From Prochilodus magdalenae (Eukaryota > Chordata > Actinopteri > Characiformes > Prochilodontidae), in NCBI GenBank assembly GCA_024036415.1, contig JAMWET010000721.1, positions 1 to 64,000 on the forward strand: a DNA stretch of 64,000 nt. Reading direction: 5' to 3'. The position numbers and the translations under genes are program-made. The notes under the pieces were generated by a model, which did no database searches, had not been told where the DNA came from, and saw only the letters and a list, made by a program, of their open reading frames with translations. Position 1 is the stretch's first letter. Each line of letters begins with the position of its first letter. Positions 1-11,689 of the stretch are shown one piece after another.

Positions 1-326
1 ACCACGTCTTTATAATGTTAGGGTTATATTACCAAGAAGTCCCTTATCACAAAATCGTCCACACATGTTTAAAGTGCATAAGAAAGCCCACCGAGTCTAA
101 ACCTCACCATGAGCTCAGACGCTGCCTGAACAAGGGTCAGTGCTGATACCTAGAGAGAACAATACACAGACATATATAAAGCATAAGTGCTTAACTTGGC
201 AACCCCAACCCAGCAGTTGCACCTACAGAGAAGAAAGGTTAGGGTCAGTAGAAGTGCAAGAACAAAGTATTTCCACATAACACATCCACTAGTGCTCACT
301 CAAGCGCTTTACAAAGAGATGGGTCT

Positions 327-590
327 TCAGTCTGCATATGAAGACTGCCAGGGACTCAGCTGTTCAGACAGCCAGTGGGAGCTCATTACACCTTCGGGGA
401 GCCAGGACATGTGTCTACCAAGGCCTCCTACATCTTCACTAGCAGTGCTGGGGACGAACAGTAGCTCAGTCTTGCTTGGATTCCATGCAGTGGCAGTGAT
501 TCCGAGATCGGTGAGGACTGACAGGAGGATCTTGTGGTTCACCCTGTCGAAGCCTGCAGACAGGTGAAGCAGAATCAGAACTAACCCTAA
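327..590 (-). pseudogene. LINE reverse-transcriptase fragment (unit A)
   Basis: The minus strand reads 'LSAGFDRVNHKILLSVLTDL', which aligns with the motif A region (xxDxSAAFDTVNHxxLL) of CR1/L2-type reverse transcriptases. The motif continues across 543-590, beyond the longest uninterrupted frame. No YADD box follows, so the domain is truncated. Equivalent pieces occur near 2840-2930, 3800-3870 and 5355-5425. Confidence 0.6.
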
Positions 591-988
591 CCCTAGACTT
601 GTTAAGTTTAGGGGTTACAATATAGTCAGAGGATGCACTATTTACACATAAAAGCCAATGCAGTATCTAGACTTAAACTCATGCACACACACACACACAC
701 AAAAAAAGCTAATTATATCCAAGTGTATTTGACCAAAACACAATACAGAAAACCCCCCACACCATCCAATTTTAACAAAAACCCATAACCCTCTTCCCAG
801 TACTCCCAAGGTCCAAGAAAATCCAAAATGCAAAAACCGAAAAATACACAAATGTTAGGTCCTTAGCAATGCATTGCACCAACTACAAAAAAAAATAAAT
901 AAATAAACCAGATGGATCTCACCGGCAATGGCAGGCCTATACTCATGCTTCACTCAGAATCCGGTAGGTAAATCCACTGATCTGAGAG

Positions 989-1201
989 TCAAGATCTGGA
1001 ACCTGCTTGGTCTGCCAGTTCACAGGTAGAAAGTGTAAGGACAAAGAATTGGTGGATTGGTGGCTTTTCGGTGGATTCCAGTAGCTGTAGGATGGCATCT
1101 GTAGAAAGAGAAGAAAAGCAGGTTAAGGAATTTGTGGCAAGAGAAGGATTAACAGAAGGAGGAGCGGGGACAGAGGAAAGAGACTGCCAGATTTTATTCA
1201 C
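989..1201 (-). pseudogene. LINE linker region between endonuclease and RT (unit A)
   Basis: The minus-strand peptide begins 'MNKIWQSLSSVPAPPS' and continues into a Ser/Leu-rich stretch. Near-identical text recurs at 3298-3654 and 4270-4485 in the neighbouring units. It sits between the endonuclease and reverse-transcriptase pieces and looks like the poorly conserved connector of a CR1/L2-type LINE ORF2. No catalytic motif is present. Confidence 0.45.
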
Positions 1202-1497
1202 TTTCTCCTCAAAGAAGGTGACAGTCCTCTGGGGTAAGGGAAGAGGGTGGAGGGGGAGAGGAGAAAATACTCAAGAGCTTGCGTGGGTCAGACGCAGATT
1301 CCTCCAGTTTCCCCCTGTAGAAAGAGGACTTTGCAAATGTCATTCCGCTGAGAGGAGGGTTTGGTAGGTGTGCAGATCAGAGTCGAGCTGGGATCTCCTC
1401 CACTCCCTCTCAGCTTCTCGGTTGCTACGCAGGCCTGCTGTCATCCAGGGGACAGGTGAAGTGGATCTTGTTTACCTGGGGGAGAGAAGACAAATGG

Positions 1498-1800
1498 TTA
1501 AAGCAAGAGAAGAGGGAGAAATTGAGCACAGGAAGGATGTGAAGGATTGACATGGCCAGAAGAACTGACTAGACAGACAGACAGACAGAGCAATGATCTA
1601 AGCAGTGAAAGGTGTTTATCCAGAGCAGGGGTAGGTCTACTGAACATCAGGTCCAGAAGGTTGCTGCCTCGATGCGTTGGAGGGGTTGGGTTGAGGATGA
1701 TAGCAGTGGGTCCAGGCAAATTGATTGCAACTTCTGTGAGGTAGTTGAAGTGGCCAAGGAGAAGAAGTGTAGCTCCATCATCAACAGGGAAGAGACTCAA
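1498..1800 (-). pseudogene. LINE endonuclease fragment (unit A)
   Basis: The minus-strand reading shows an 'LLLLGHFNYL' stretch followed by 'PTHRGSNLLDLMFSRP'. This resembles the C-terminal part of the APE-type endonuclease of fish non-LTR retrotransposons, where GDFN is the usual motif; here Asp is replaced by His. The natural partners lie downstream on the same strand (linker at 989-1201, reverse transcriptase at 327-542), so orientation and order match one LINE. It is too short and altered to be active. Family assignment rests on recalled motif patterns. Confidence 0.6.
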
Positions 1801-2669
1801 GAGTGTCTAGCTTGTGGATGAAGTTACCTAGAGAACAAGAAGGTTGATCAATCACAATGATTCAAAATAATTCTAGAGCCACCAACCACACTGGTCTAAG
1901 GAGGTGATGACCGTGGGGTACAGAGGAGACTGCTGGTATTGCGCTTCCTGTGGTGAGCATGGGATCTTCTAGGTCTGTAAGATGGAAGAAAAGGTATTGT
2001 AAGACATACAGTGGAAGAGCAACTACAGATAAATAAGAGATACCAAGACATCCCATCTCACCAAAGTGTCCATACAGGCTGAAACTCAACCCCAAAAATC
2101 CATTGAACTGCATTACCAAGTTGGATGCGATCAATCAACTCTAAAAATATGGATCACACAAATATCACCAAGTAACCCAATAAAACCTTAGATGTTAGCA
2201 AACCAGGTTAGCAAAGCATATGTCAAAGTGAACTGACCCCACTAAGGTCACTGCTCTGTTTCCCGTGAGTGTGGTCATGCACTGCACAAGACCATGAGAT
2301 TTGACCACGTCTTTATAATGTTAGGGTTATATTATAACCAAGAAGTCCCTTATCACAAAATCGTCCACACATGTTTAAAGTGCATAAGAAAGCCCCACCG
2401 AGTCTAAAAACCTCACCATGAGCTCAGACGCTAGCCTGAACAAGGGTCAGTGCTGATACCTAGAGAGAACAATACACAGACATATATATAAAGCATAAGT
2501 GCTTAACTTGGCAACCCACACCCAGAGTTGCACCTGACCCCAGTTGCACCTACAGAGAAGAAAGGTTAGGGTCAGTCTAAAAAGAAGTGCAAGAACAAAG
2601 TGCCCCCCACATGTCCACTTACACAAGTGCACTAGTGCTCACTCAAGCGCTTTACAAAGAGATGGGTCT

Positions 2670-2993
2670 TCAGTCTGCATATGAAGACTGCCAGGGACTC
2701 AGCTGTTCAGACAGCCAGTGGGAGCTCATTACCTGCCTTCTGGGGAGCCAGGACATGTGTCTACCAAGGCCTCCTACATCTTCACTCACTAGCAGTGCTG
2801 GGGACGAACAGTAGCTCAGTCTTTGCTTGGATTCCATGCAGTGGCAGTGATTCCGAGATCGGTGAGGACTGACAGGAGGATCTGTTTGTGGTTCACCCTG
2901 TCGAAGCCTGCAGACAGGTGCTTCAGAATCAGAACTAACCCTAACCCTAGACTTGTTAAGTTTAGGGGTTACAATATAGTCAGATGAATGCAC
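2670..2993 (-). pseudogene. LINE reverse-transcriptase fragment (unit B)
   Basis: This is the second copy of the reverse-transcriptase relic in the tandem block. The minus strand keeps the same downstream sequence as unit A, but small indels shift the frame across motif A. It is another dead copy, useful mainly for dating the duplication. Confidence 0.45.
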
Positions 2994-5900
2994 TATTTAC
3001 ACATAAAAGCCAATGCAGTATATCTAGACTTAAACTCATGCACACACACACACCCAAAAAAAGCTAATTATATCCAAGTGTATTTGACCCAAAACACAAT
3101 ACAGAAAACCCCCCACACCATCCAATTTTAACAAAAACCCATAACCCTCTTACCAGCACTCCCAAGGTCCAAGAAAATCCAAAATGCAAAAACCGAAAAA
3201 TACACCGGATGTTAGGGTCCTTACCTTGCTGCATTGCACCAACTACAAAAAAAAATAAACCAGATGTGATCTCACCGGCAATGGCAGGCCCTATACTTCA
3301 TGCTTCACTTCTCAGAATCCGGTAGGTAAATCCACCTGAGAGTCGAGATCTGGAACCTGCTTGGGGGATCCACGACCACAGGTAGAAAGTGGTAAGGACA
3401 AAGAATCTGTCCTGATTGAGTGGCTTTTCGGTGGATTCAGTAGCTGTAGGATGGCCATCTGTAGAAGAGAGAAGAAAAGCAGGTCCACGACCCGAGAAAT
3501 TTGTGGCAAGGGAAGGATTAACAGAAGGAGGAGCGGGGACAGAGGAAAGAGACTGCCAGATTTTATTCACTTTCTCCCAAAGAAGGTGACAGTCCTGCTT
3601 AAGGGAAGATCCATGGAGAAGAGGGGGAGAGAGGGAAAATACTGCCAGACTCAAGAGCTGTGCGTGGGTCCAGAGAGATTCCCCCCAGTTTCCCGCTGTA
3701 GCTGCCTTCTACTTCTGGGGATCCACGATGTCACGGAGGCTGGAGGACTTTGCCTTCTGCTCCTTCTGGGGATCCACGACTGGATGAATCCACTGATCTG
3801 ACCCAGGACTGACAGGAGGGTTGTGGTTCACCCTGTCGAAGCCTGCAGACAGGTGAAGCAGAATCAGAACTAACCCTTAACCCTAGACTTGTTAAGTTTA
3901 GGGGTTGCTATAGTCAAGATGCACTATTTACACAAAGGGGCCCAATGCAGTATCTAGACTTAAACTCATGCACACACACACACAAAAAAAAAGCTAATTA
4001 TATCCAAGTGTATTTGACCAAAGACAATACAGAAAACCCCAGACACCATCCAATTTTAACAAAAAGAGAGATAACCTCTTCCCAGTACTCCCAAGGGGTC
4101 CAAGAAAAGGTCTGCAAAACACCGAAAAATACAGAAGGTTAGGTCCTTAGCGTTGCATTGCACCAACTTGAAAATGATAAAGCAGTGGATCTCCAGGCAA
4201 ATTGCCTGCATACTCATGCTGACTCACTCAGAATCCGGGAGTAAATCCACTGATCTGAGAGTCAAGATCTCACCAACAGGGTCTGCCAGACTCACACCAT
4301 GTGTCTAGTGTGTGGAGGAAGTTACCTAGAGATGGTGGATTGCAGGTAGTTTTCGGTGGATTCCAGTAGCTGTAGAAATGGCATCTGTAGAAAGAGAAGA
4401 AAAGCAGGTTAAGGAATTTGTGGCAAGAGAAGAGAACAGAAGGAGGTACGGGGAGGAGGGAAAGAGACTGACAGATTTTATTCACTTTCTCCTCAAAGAT
4501 GGGGACAGTCCTCTGGGGGAAGGGAAGAGGGTGGAGGGAGAGAGGAGAAAGTACTCAAGAGCTTGCGTGGGTCATACGCAGATTCCTCCACATCCCCCTG
4601 TAGAAAGTTGGATTTTTGCAGATGTCAACTCACCCTTAAACCTGGATTGAATGGCTTATTTTGGTAGGTATGCGATCAGAGGCGAGCTGGGATCTCCCTC
4701 ACTTACTTCACCTTCTGCTAAAACCAGGATTTGCGACGAAGGCCCCCTGCATATTATCCAGGGGACTGGTGAACTAGGTCATCTTGTTTACCTGGGGGAG
4801 AGTGGACAAATGGCCCCCATGAGATTTGACCAGATCTGGGAGAGATGGAGCACAGATTACACAGAGTGAAGGAAGGATGGAAAGGGGCGACATGGTCAGG
4901 ACATGCTGGAGAGAGAGCATAAAAGACAGAAAGTGATGATCTATACCCCGGATGAGGTTTACCTGCTGCCTGAACAAGGGTCAGGGATAGACCCGAGAGA
5001 GGAACAATACACAGGTCGCGGAGCATAAGTGCTTAACTTGGCAACTTCCCAACCCAGAGTTGTTGGAGGGAGAAGAAAGGTTGAGGGTGAGGTGCTGCAA
5101 AGTATTTCCAGGCATATTTATTGCATCCACTAGTGCTCACTCAAGCGCTTTACAAAGAGGGGGCCGCTTACCAGAGTCTGCTTCTGAAGACTGCCACGAA
5201 TCAACCTGTTCAAGTCCACTGGGAGCTTCATTACACCTTCGGGGAGCCAGGACAGGCCCCCCTACCAAGCCTCCTTGATCTTCTCTAGCAGTGATCCACG
5301 ACGAACAGTAGCTCAGTCTTGCTTAACTTCCAATGAAGGATCCAGTGGCATTCTGGTGAGGACTGACAGGAGGATCTTGTGGTTCACCCTGTCGAAGCCT
5401 GCAGACAGGTGAAGCAGAATCAGAACTAACCCTAACCCTAGACTTGTTAAGTTTAGGGGTTACAATATAGTCAGAGGATGCACTATTTACACATAAAAGC
5501 CAATGCAGTATCTAGACTTAAACTCATGCACACACACACACACACAAAAAAAGCTAATTATATCCAAGTGTATTTGACCAAAACACAATACAGAAAACCC
5601 CCCACACCATCCAATTTTAACAAAAACCCATAACCCTCTTCCCAGTACTCCCAAGGTCCAAGAAAATCCAAAATGCAAAAACCGAAAAATACACAAATGT
5701 TAGGTCCTTAGCAATGCATTGCACCAACTACAAAAAAAATAAACCAGATGGATCTCACCGGCAATGGCAGGCCTATACTCATGCTTCACTCAGAATCCGG
5801 TAGGTAAATCCACTGATCTGAGAGTCGAGATCTGGAACCTGCTTGGTCTGCCAGTTCACAGGTAGAAAGTGTACGGACAAAGAATTGGTGGATTGGTGGC

Positions 5901-8118
5901 TTTTCGGTGGATTCCAGTAGCTGTAGGATGGCATCTGTAGAAAGAGAAGAAAAGCAGGTTAAGGAATTTGTGGCAAGAGAAGGTGTAACAGAAGGAGGAG
6001 CGGGGACAGAGGAAAGAGACTGCCAGATTTTATATTCACTTTCTCCTCAAAAGAAGGTGACAGTGCTCTGGTGTATGGGATGAGGGTGGAGGGGGAGAGG
6101 AGAAAATACTCAAGAGCTTGCGTGGGTCAGACGCAGATTCCTCCATTTGACCCCTCTTCATGGAGTTAGGACTTTGGCAAATGTCATATCCGCTGAAATA
6201 CAGGCTGGTACCCTACAGCAGTCGACTTGGGATCTCCTCCAAGTGATGGCAACTCAGCTTCTCGGAAACCCAGCACTTGCTGTCATCCAGGGGACAGGTG
6301 AATTGGATCTTGTTTACCCAAAGAGAGACTGACAAATGGTTAAAGCAAGCTTCACTGGGGAGTGCAGTCATGCATGTTCACTTTGAGATGGACCACTTCT
6401 TTATAGAGTTAGGGTTACATTTCCAACGCGATGATCTAAGCATATTGAAAGGGGTGTGTCCATACAGGTTAGGTCTACTCAGCTCCACCCTTGAACTGCC
6501 TTATATTACCAAAGTGTCCCACATTACCAAGATGGATGGAGCAGTCAACTCCAGGCAACCCAGCACTCAATATCAGCATGTAACCCAATAAAACAAGGAG
6601 AAGAGTGTTAGCTCCAAAAGCATATTACAAAAGTGGAGAGACCCAGCAGAGTCACTGCCCTGTTGATGAAGTGAGTGTGCTCAACACGCTTGACATGAGA
6701 ATGATGTCTTTATAGTGTTAGGGTTATATTACCAAGACGTGCCATATCACTAAATTTTCCACATACGCTTAAAGTGCATGCAGAAGCCCACTGGACTTTT
6801 CAAGATGGCCCATATGACCAAGAAGAAAAGGTATTGTATAATACAGTGGATGGAGACACTACAGATAAAGTTAAGTTAGATTACCAAGACATCTATATCT
6901 CACCAAAGTGTCCCTAAAGTCCTGAAACTCCATTATAAAAATCCATTGAACTGCATTACCAAGTGAATTGGATCAATCAACTCTAAACTCCCAGCACTTC
7001 AGATCACCAAGTTACCCAATAAAACCCTAGTGTTAGCAAACCAGTTTAGCAAAGCATATTACCAAAGTGGACTGACCCCACAGGGTCACTGGCTTGTTGA
7101 CCATGAGGGCAGTCTCACTTCACTTTGAAAATTTGACCATTTCTTAGAGTTTGGGTTACATTACCCTTTACATGCAAGGTCTTTAGCAGACGTTTTCATT
7201 CAGCGTAACTTAGTCGTGCTTATTGTGCCATTGGATAATGTTCCCAGCTAGTTCAGGAAGGTTAGAGTCTAAAACTCACCATGAGCTCAGACGCTGCCCG
7301 AACAAGGGTCAGTGCTGATACCTAGAGAGAACAATACACAGACATATATAAAGCATAAGTGCATAACCTGGCAACCCCAACCCAGCAGTCGCACCTATAG
7401 AGAAGAAAGGTTAGGGTCAGTAGAAGTGCAAGAACAAAGTATTTCCACATAACATCCACTAGTGCTCACTCAAGCGCTTTACAAAGAGATGGGTCTTCAG
7501 TCTGCGAGAGACTCAGCTGTTCAGACAGCCAGTGGGAGTTCATTACACCTTCGGGGACCAGGGCATGCGTCTACCAAGGCTTCCTGCACACTCAGTCGGG
7601 GTGATCAAGGAGTTTCCGAATGAGATGGTGAAATCATGGTGAGGACCTGTAGTGCTGGGTGCTCCATAAGGAGTCAGGCAGGCAGAGACGCGATTGCATA
7701 CCCGTGTGTCAGATGATGGGAAAGAAAACATGATCAGCATAGCAGTGATAAAAGCCATGAGAGGTAATTACTCTGCCAAGGAAAAGAGTGCAAAGAGAGA
7801 AGATGACCCAGAAGGGAGAAGGGAAGGGGAAATTCTAAAGAGCTTGCATGGGTCAGATGCAGATTCGTTCAGTTTCTCCCTGGAGAGGGTTTACCTGGGG
7901 GAGAGAGAGGACAAATGGGTAAATGCAGATGAGAGCAAAGAGCGTCTGTAGCAGTGTTCAGGGGGAGAGAGAAAAATGAGTCAAGGTGGGGGAGGGTAGT
8001 GAGGATGGTTGAAGCATAAGAGAAGAGTGAAGTAAAAATGTAAAGGGGTGATATGATCAGGAAAAGCTGGACAAAGCTGTTACTGTGATATCCAGTGGAG
8101 GGGTAGGTCTACTGAAGA

Positions 8119-8349
8119 TCAGGTCCAGAGTGTTGTCACCTCAATGCATTGGAGGGGATGGGTTGAGGTTAAAGGATGATAGCAGTGGGTCCAGACAAGA
8201 TGAATTTTGCCTGATGGGAGGTTGAAGTCACCCAGGAAAGGTGGGGATTCATTAACAGGAAAGACACTTGGAGTGTCTAGCTCAATGAAGTTACCTAAAG
8301 GACAAGGAGGTTGATAAATAATGATATGAAGGTTAGTGGGGGAAGACAC
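8119..8349 (-). pseudogene. LINE endonuclease fragment (last unit)
   Basis: The minus-strand peptide contains 'YQPPCPLGNFIELDT' and then 'PPFLGDFNLPSG'. The GDFN box and the 'YxPPxPLGNFIEELD' approach are typical of APE-type endonucleases of fish CR1/L2-like LINEs. This is the best-preserved endonuclease piece in the first 8.4 kb. The frame ends soon after the GDFN box, so only a short domain fragment remains. Confidence 0.65.
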
Positions 8350-8399
8350 TGTGACAGCATGATGTTCAAAAGATGAAACTGAAAGGTGAGGAAATTACA

Positions 8400-9334
8400 G
8401 GAGTAAAGTTCCTACTTTTAAACAACAGCAGACCTGTTCACCCACCTCTGCCAGTCTGTCTCAGTGAATGGGAGAAGTTAAAGACAGAAAACAGAGCAGA
8501 ATAGAGACAAGTTCTCAGGGGTGATCCAAGTCTCAGTCAAAGCCAAGAAAAAAAAAAATAAAATAAAATAAAATAAAATCCAAGTCCAAGACAAGCAAAT
8601 TAAAAACTCAAAGTCTGCCTTATTAACAGAGGAACAAGTCCTAATCAGAACCCACTAGTGCACTGATCAGCAGCTTAATTCCACTACCAGCATAACATGC
8701 ACAGAAACAGGACCCCACACCACCTGGCCAGTGGGCTTATAAAAGCACTTACCAGGTGTAATCAATCAGCCTGATTACTGGAACTGGAAGAGAGTGTTCT
8801 CCCTCTGGTGGCGGGAGGACCACAGCACGGGCAGCCCTTAAACATGTGTAATTGTGTCACACTTTTTATTTTAGACTCATTGATCTTACTGACCATACAC
8901 ACTGCATAAGTTTACTGAAATTATCACAATCATAAATCAGTTTAGTAATATTAATGTTTAGTACAACAAAAACATTAAATTATGTTTAGTTTAATGTTTT
9001 AGAATTTTAATATGAAGTCAAAGAATGTTTTACCAATTCATTTGTAACTATGGATATCTCCAGAGTTCAGTCCCAGCAGACTCGTCACCCCTTTGAATGT
9101 TAAGTTTTCTACAGCCTTGGTTTTTGTGTAATCTTTTTAGAAAGAGAAGAAACACGAAAATGTCCTTTCATCCCAATGCAAGACTGGAGAAAAGGAGGTT
9201 GTAGAAATGGAAGTCACAGAGAAGATGAAAACAAAACAAACCTAAAACTGCACCTTTAAATATGTGTTCATTTAAAGTACTTTAAAATTTGTGGAAAACT
9301 GACATTAGACAACATTAGAACCACAATATGGAAT
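8400..9334. other. Intergenic, no gene seen
   Basis: There is no credible coding sequence. The stretch holds an A-rich (AAAAT)n microsatellite at about 8549-8579 and otherwise ordinary AT-rich fish DNA. Confidence 0.6.
8549..8579. repeat. (AAAAT)n microsatellite
   Basis: A poly-A run is followed by about five AAAAT units. This may be the A-rich tail of a degraded retroposon. Confidence 0.85.
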
Positions 9335-9773
9335 ATCAATCAATCAATCAATCAATATTTATTTATATAGCGCTTTTTACAACCAACGTTGTCTCAAAGC
9401 AGCTTCACAAAAAATCAATTTGTTCTAAAAACTCCCTTGGGTAAGGAAGAAACCTCGAGAGGGACCAGGCTCAAGGGCGGAACCCAACCTCCTCAGGTCA
9501 ACCCGGATGAGACGAGAGAGACAGATAGAATTAACATAGAGGAACATCTAATAGATCCAGTCTGATAAGATCCAAACAAGTAAGTTTTGAGTCTAGTTTT
9601 AAATGTAGAGAGTGTGTCTGATTCCCGAACGGATAAAGGGAGAAGGTTCCAGCGTTTCGGGGCTACGCAAGAAAAGGCTCGACCACCTGCTGTGGTTCTT
9701 CTGAACCTAGGTACTGTCAGCAGGCTGTTATTTTGTGAGCGGAGCGCACGCGTGGGTTCGTATGAGTGAAGTA

Positions 9774-9836
9774 GTTCACTGAGATACTGGGGGGCCAGAC
9801 CGTTCACTGAGATACTGGGGGGCCAGACCGTTCACT
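9774..9836. repeat. 28-bp tandem duplication in the LINE
   Basis: The sequence 'gttcactgagatactggggg' starts at 9774 and again at 9802, with a third partial start at 9830. The period is exactly 28 bp, which shifts the reading frame and makes the 'NGLAPQYLSE' peptide appear in two overlapping frames. Confidence 0.9.
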
Positions 9837-10770
9837 GGTTTGTATGTAAGGAGTAGAATCTTGTACTCCACACGAAATTTAACAGGTAGCCAGTGTAGTG
9901 AGGACAGTATCGGGGAAATGTGATCGTATTTTTTAGTTCTAGTAAGGACTCTAGCAGCTGCGTTCTGGACGAGCTGGAGCTTATGTAGAGCCTTATTTGT
10001 GCACCCGGCTAAAAGTGTGTTGCAATAATCCAGCCTAGAAGTTATGAAGGCATGAACCAGCTTTTCCGCGTCTTTTAAGGATAGGGTATTGCGTAATTTA
10101 GCGATATTGCACAGATGGAAGAATGCCCTCCTAACTATGTTATTGATATGTGCATCGAAAGACAAGCTGGTATCGAAGATAATGCCTAGATTTCTCAGAG
10201 TTGAGCTAGGAGTAATAGCGTGGCGTCTATATTCAAGACAATTTGGGAGAGTTTAGTTCTCTCTGCATTAGGGCCAAGTAGCAGGACCTCAGTCTTGTTT
10301 GGATTAAGATGAAGGAAATTCTTGGCCATCCAGTTTCTAATATTAATAACACAATCTTCTAGTTTATTTAGGTTTAGAGCCTTGTTTGGTTTGGCCGATA
10401 TATATAATTGTGTGTCGTCAGCGTAACAGTGAAAGCTGACGTCGAAACTACAGATTATGTTACCAAGAGGCTGCATGTACAGAGAGAAGAGCAGGGGCCC
10501 GAGCACTGACCCTTGAGGGACACCATATCTTACTAGAGTATGACTAGAGTGCTTATTGTTAAGACTAATAAACTGATAGCGGTCAGTGAGATACGATCTG
10601 AACCAGGATAAAGCCTGTCCTTTAACGCCAAACTGATGTTCAAGTCTGTCAAGGAGGATCGTGTGGTCAATGGTGTCGAATGCAGCACTGAGATCTAAAA
10701 GAACTAATATAGATACCTGACCATTATCAAGAGACATCAAGAGATCATTCACTACTCTAGTTAAAGCCGT

Positions 10771-10988
10771 TTCAGTACTGTGGTGGGGTCTAAAGCCAGA
10801 CTGAAACATCTCATGAAGAGAGTTCTCATGTAGGTGGGAGGAGTTTCAGTACTGTGGTGGGGTCTAAAGCCAGACTGAAACATCTCATGAAGAGAGTTCT
10901 CATGTAGGTGGGAGGAGTTTCAGTACTGTGGTGGGGTCTAAAGCCAGACTGAAACATCTCATGAAGAGAGTTCTCATGTAGGTGGGAG
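10771..10988. repeat. 74-bp triplication in the LINE
   Basis: Near-identical copies begin at 10771, 10845 and 10919. The copies are essentially without divergence, so the duplication is much younger than the LINE, or is an assembly error. The period is 2 modulo 3, so the frame is lost. Confidence 0.9.
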
Positions 10989-11689
10989 CAAAGTTGTTGC
11001 GATACCACTTTTTCTAAGATCTTTGATAAAAAGGGAGATTGGAGATTGGTCTATAGTTGGTGAGCTCATTGGGATCGAGCTCAGGTTTTTTAATTAGAGG
11101 TTTAACTACAGCGAGTTTTAACGATCTCGGTAAATGTCCAAGACTAAGGGACGAGTTAATGATAGAGAGCAGAGGCTTCACCACACTGGGCATGATCTGT
11201 TTGAGAAGTTTTGTCGGTATTGGGTCTAGAATGCAGGTCGAGGATTTAGAAGAGCTAATTAGCTTAATTAACTCATCCTGAGTGATGGAGCTAAAGGATA
11301 CCAGTTCGCCTTTTGGGCTGACAGGAAACACGTCATACTGTGTTACTAGATTTACAGATGTATGTTGGGTTAGTGTTCTAATATGTTCTATTTTGTCATT
11401 GAAATACCTGCTAAAGTCATCACAGCTGTATGTAGCTTGAATACAGTCTTCAGACTGTTTAATGTTACTAGTTAGTTTAGATATTGTGCTGAACAGGACT
11501 TTAGGATTATTTTGGTTTTTCTCAGTGAGTGATGAGAAGTAGGCATTTTTAGCTGTGTGTAGGGCGTGTTTATATTCCAGGAGAGTGTTTTTCCACTCAC
11601 TTCGGAAGCAGTCTAATTTAGTTATACGCCATTTACGTTCATAACTACGAACTTTTTGTTTGAGTATGCGAGTATGATCATCATATAAC

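Larger units (their letters stand above)
1..8400. repeat. Tandem block of LINE-derived repeat units (about five copies)
   Basis: The same series of segments recurs at roughly 1-2303, 2304-3810, 3811-4960, 4961-7265 and 7266-8400. Landmarks recur in order: the 'ctttataatgttagggttat' segment (positions 11, 2315 and 6706), the 'atgagctcagacgctgcc' segment (110; also near 2419 and 7281), a CA-rich run (682, 3041, 3971, 5528), and an 'aactaaccctaaccctagac' segment (579, 2935, 5424). Copies differ by many substitutions and small indels, and some are shortened. Within them the minus strand preserves pieces of a LINE polyprotein (endonuclease, linker, reverse transcriptase) in the correct 5'-to-3' order. 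This is therefore a tandemly duplicated dead retrotransposon region. Unit boundaries are approximate. No host gene is visible here. Confidence 0.75.
9493..11331 (-). pseudogene. LINE reverse transcriptase, frameshifted
   Basis: Read on the minus strand, fragments in order give the pre-motif region ending 'NYRPISNLPF' (11331-11014), the catalytic domain (10809-10195), and the C-terminal part with 'QLVQNAAARVLTRTKKYDHI' (10165-9776, then 9807-9493). The catalytic domain retains motif A '[13 protein letters not shown]', the '[13 protein letters not shown]' box and 'YADDTQLY', so both metal-binding regions survive. The pieces lie in different frames. A triplicated 74-bp segment and a triplicated 28-bp segment, neither a multiple of three, account for two of the breaks. 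Confidence 0.85.
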
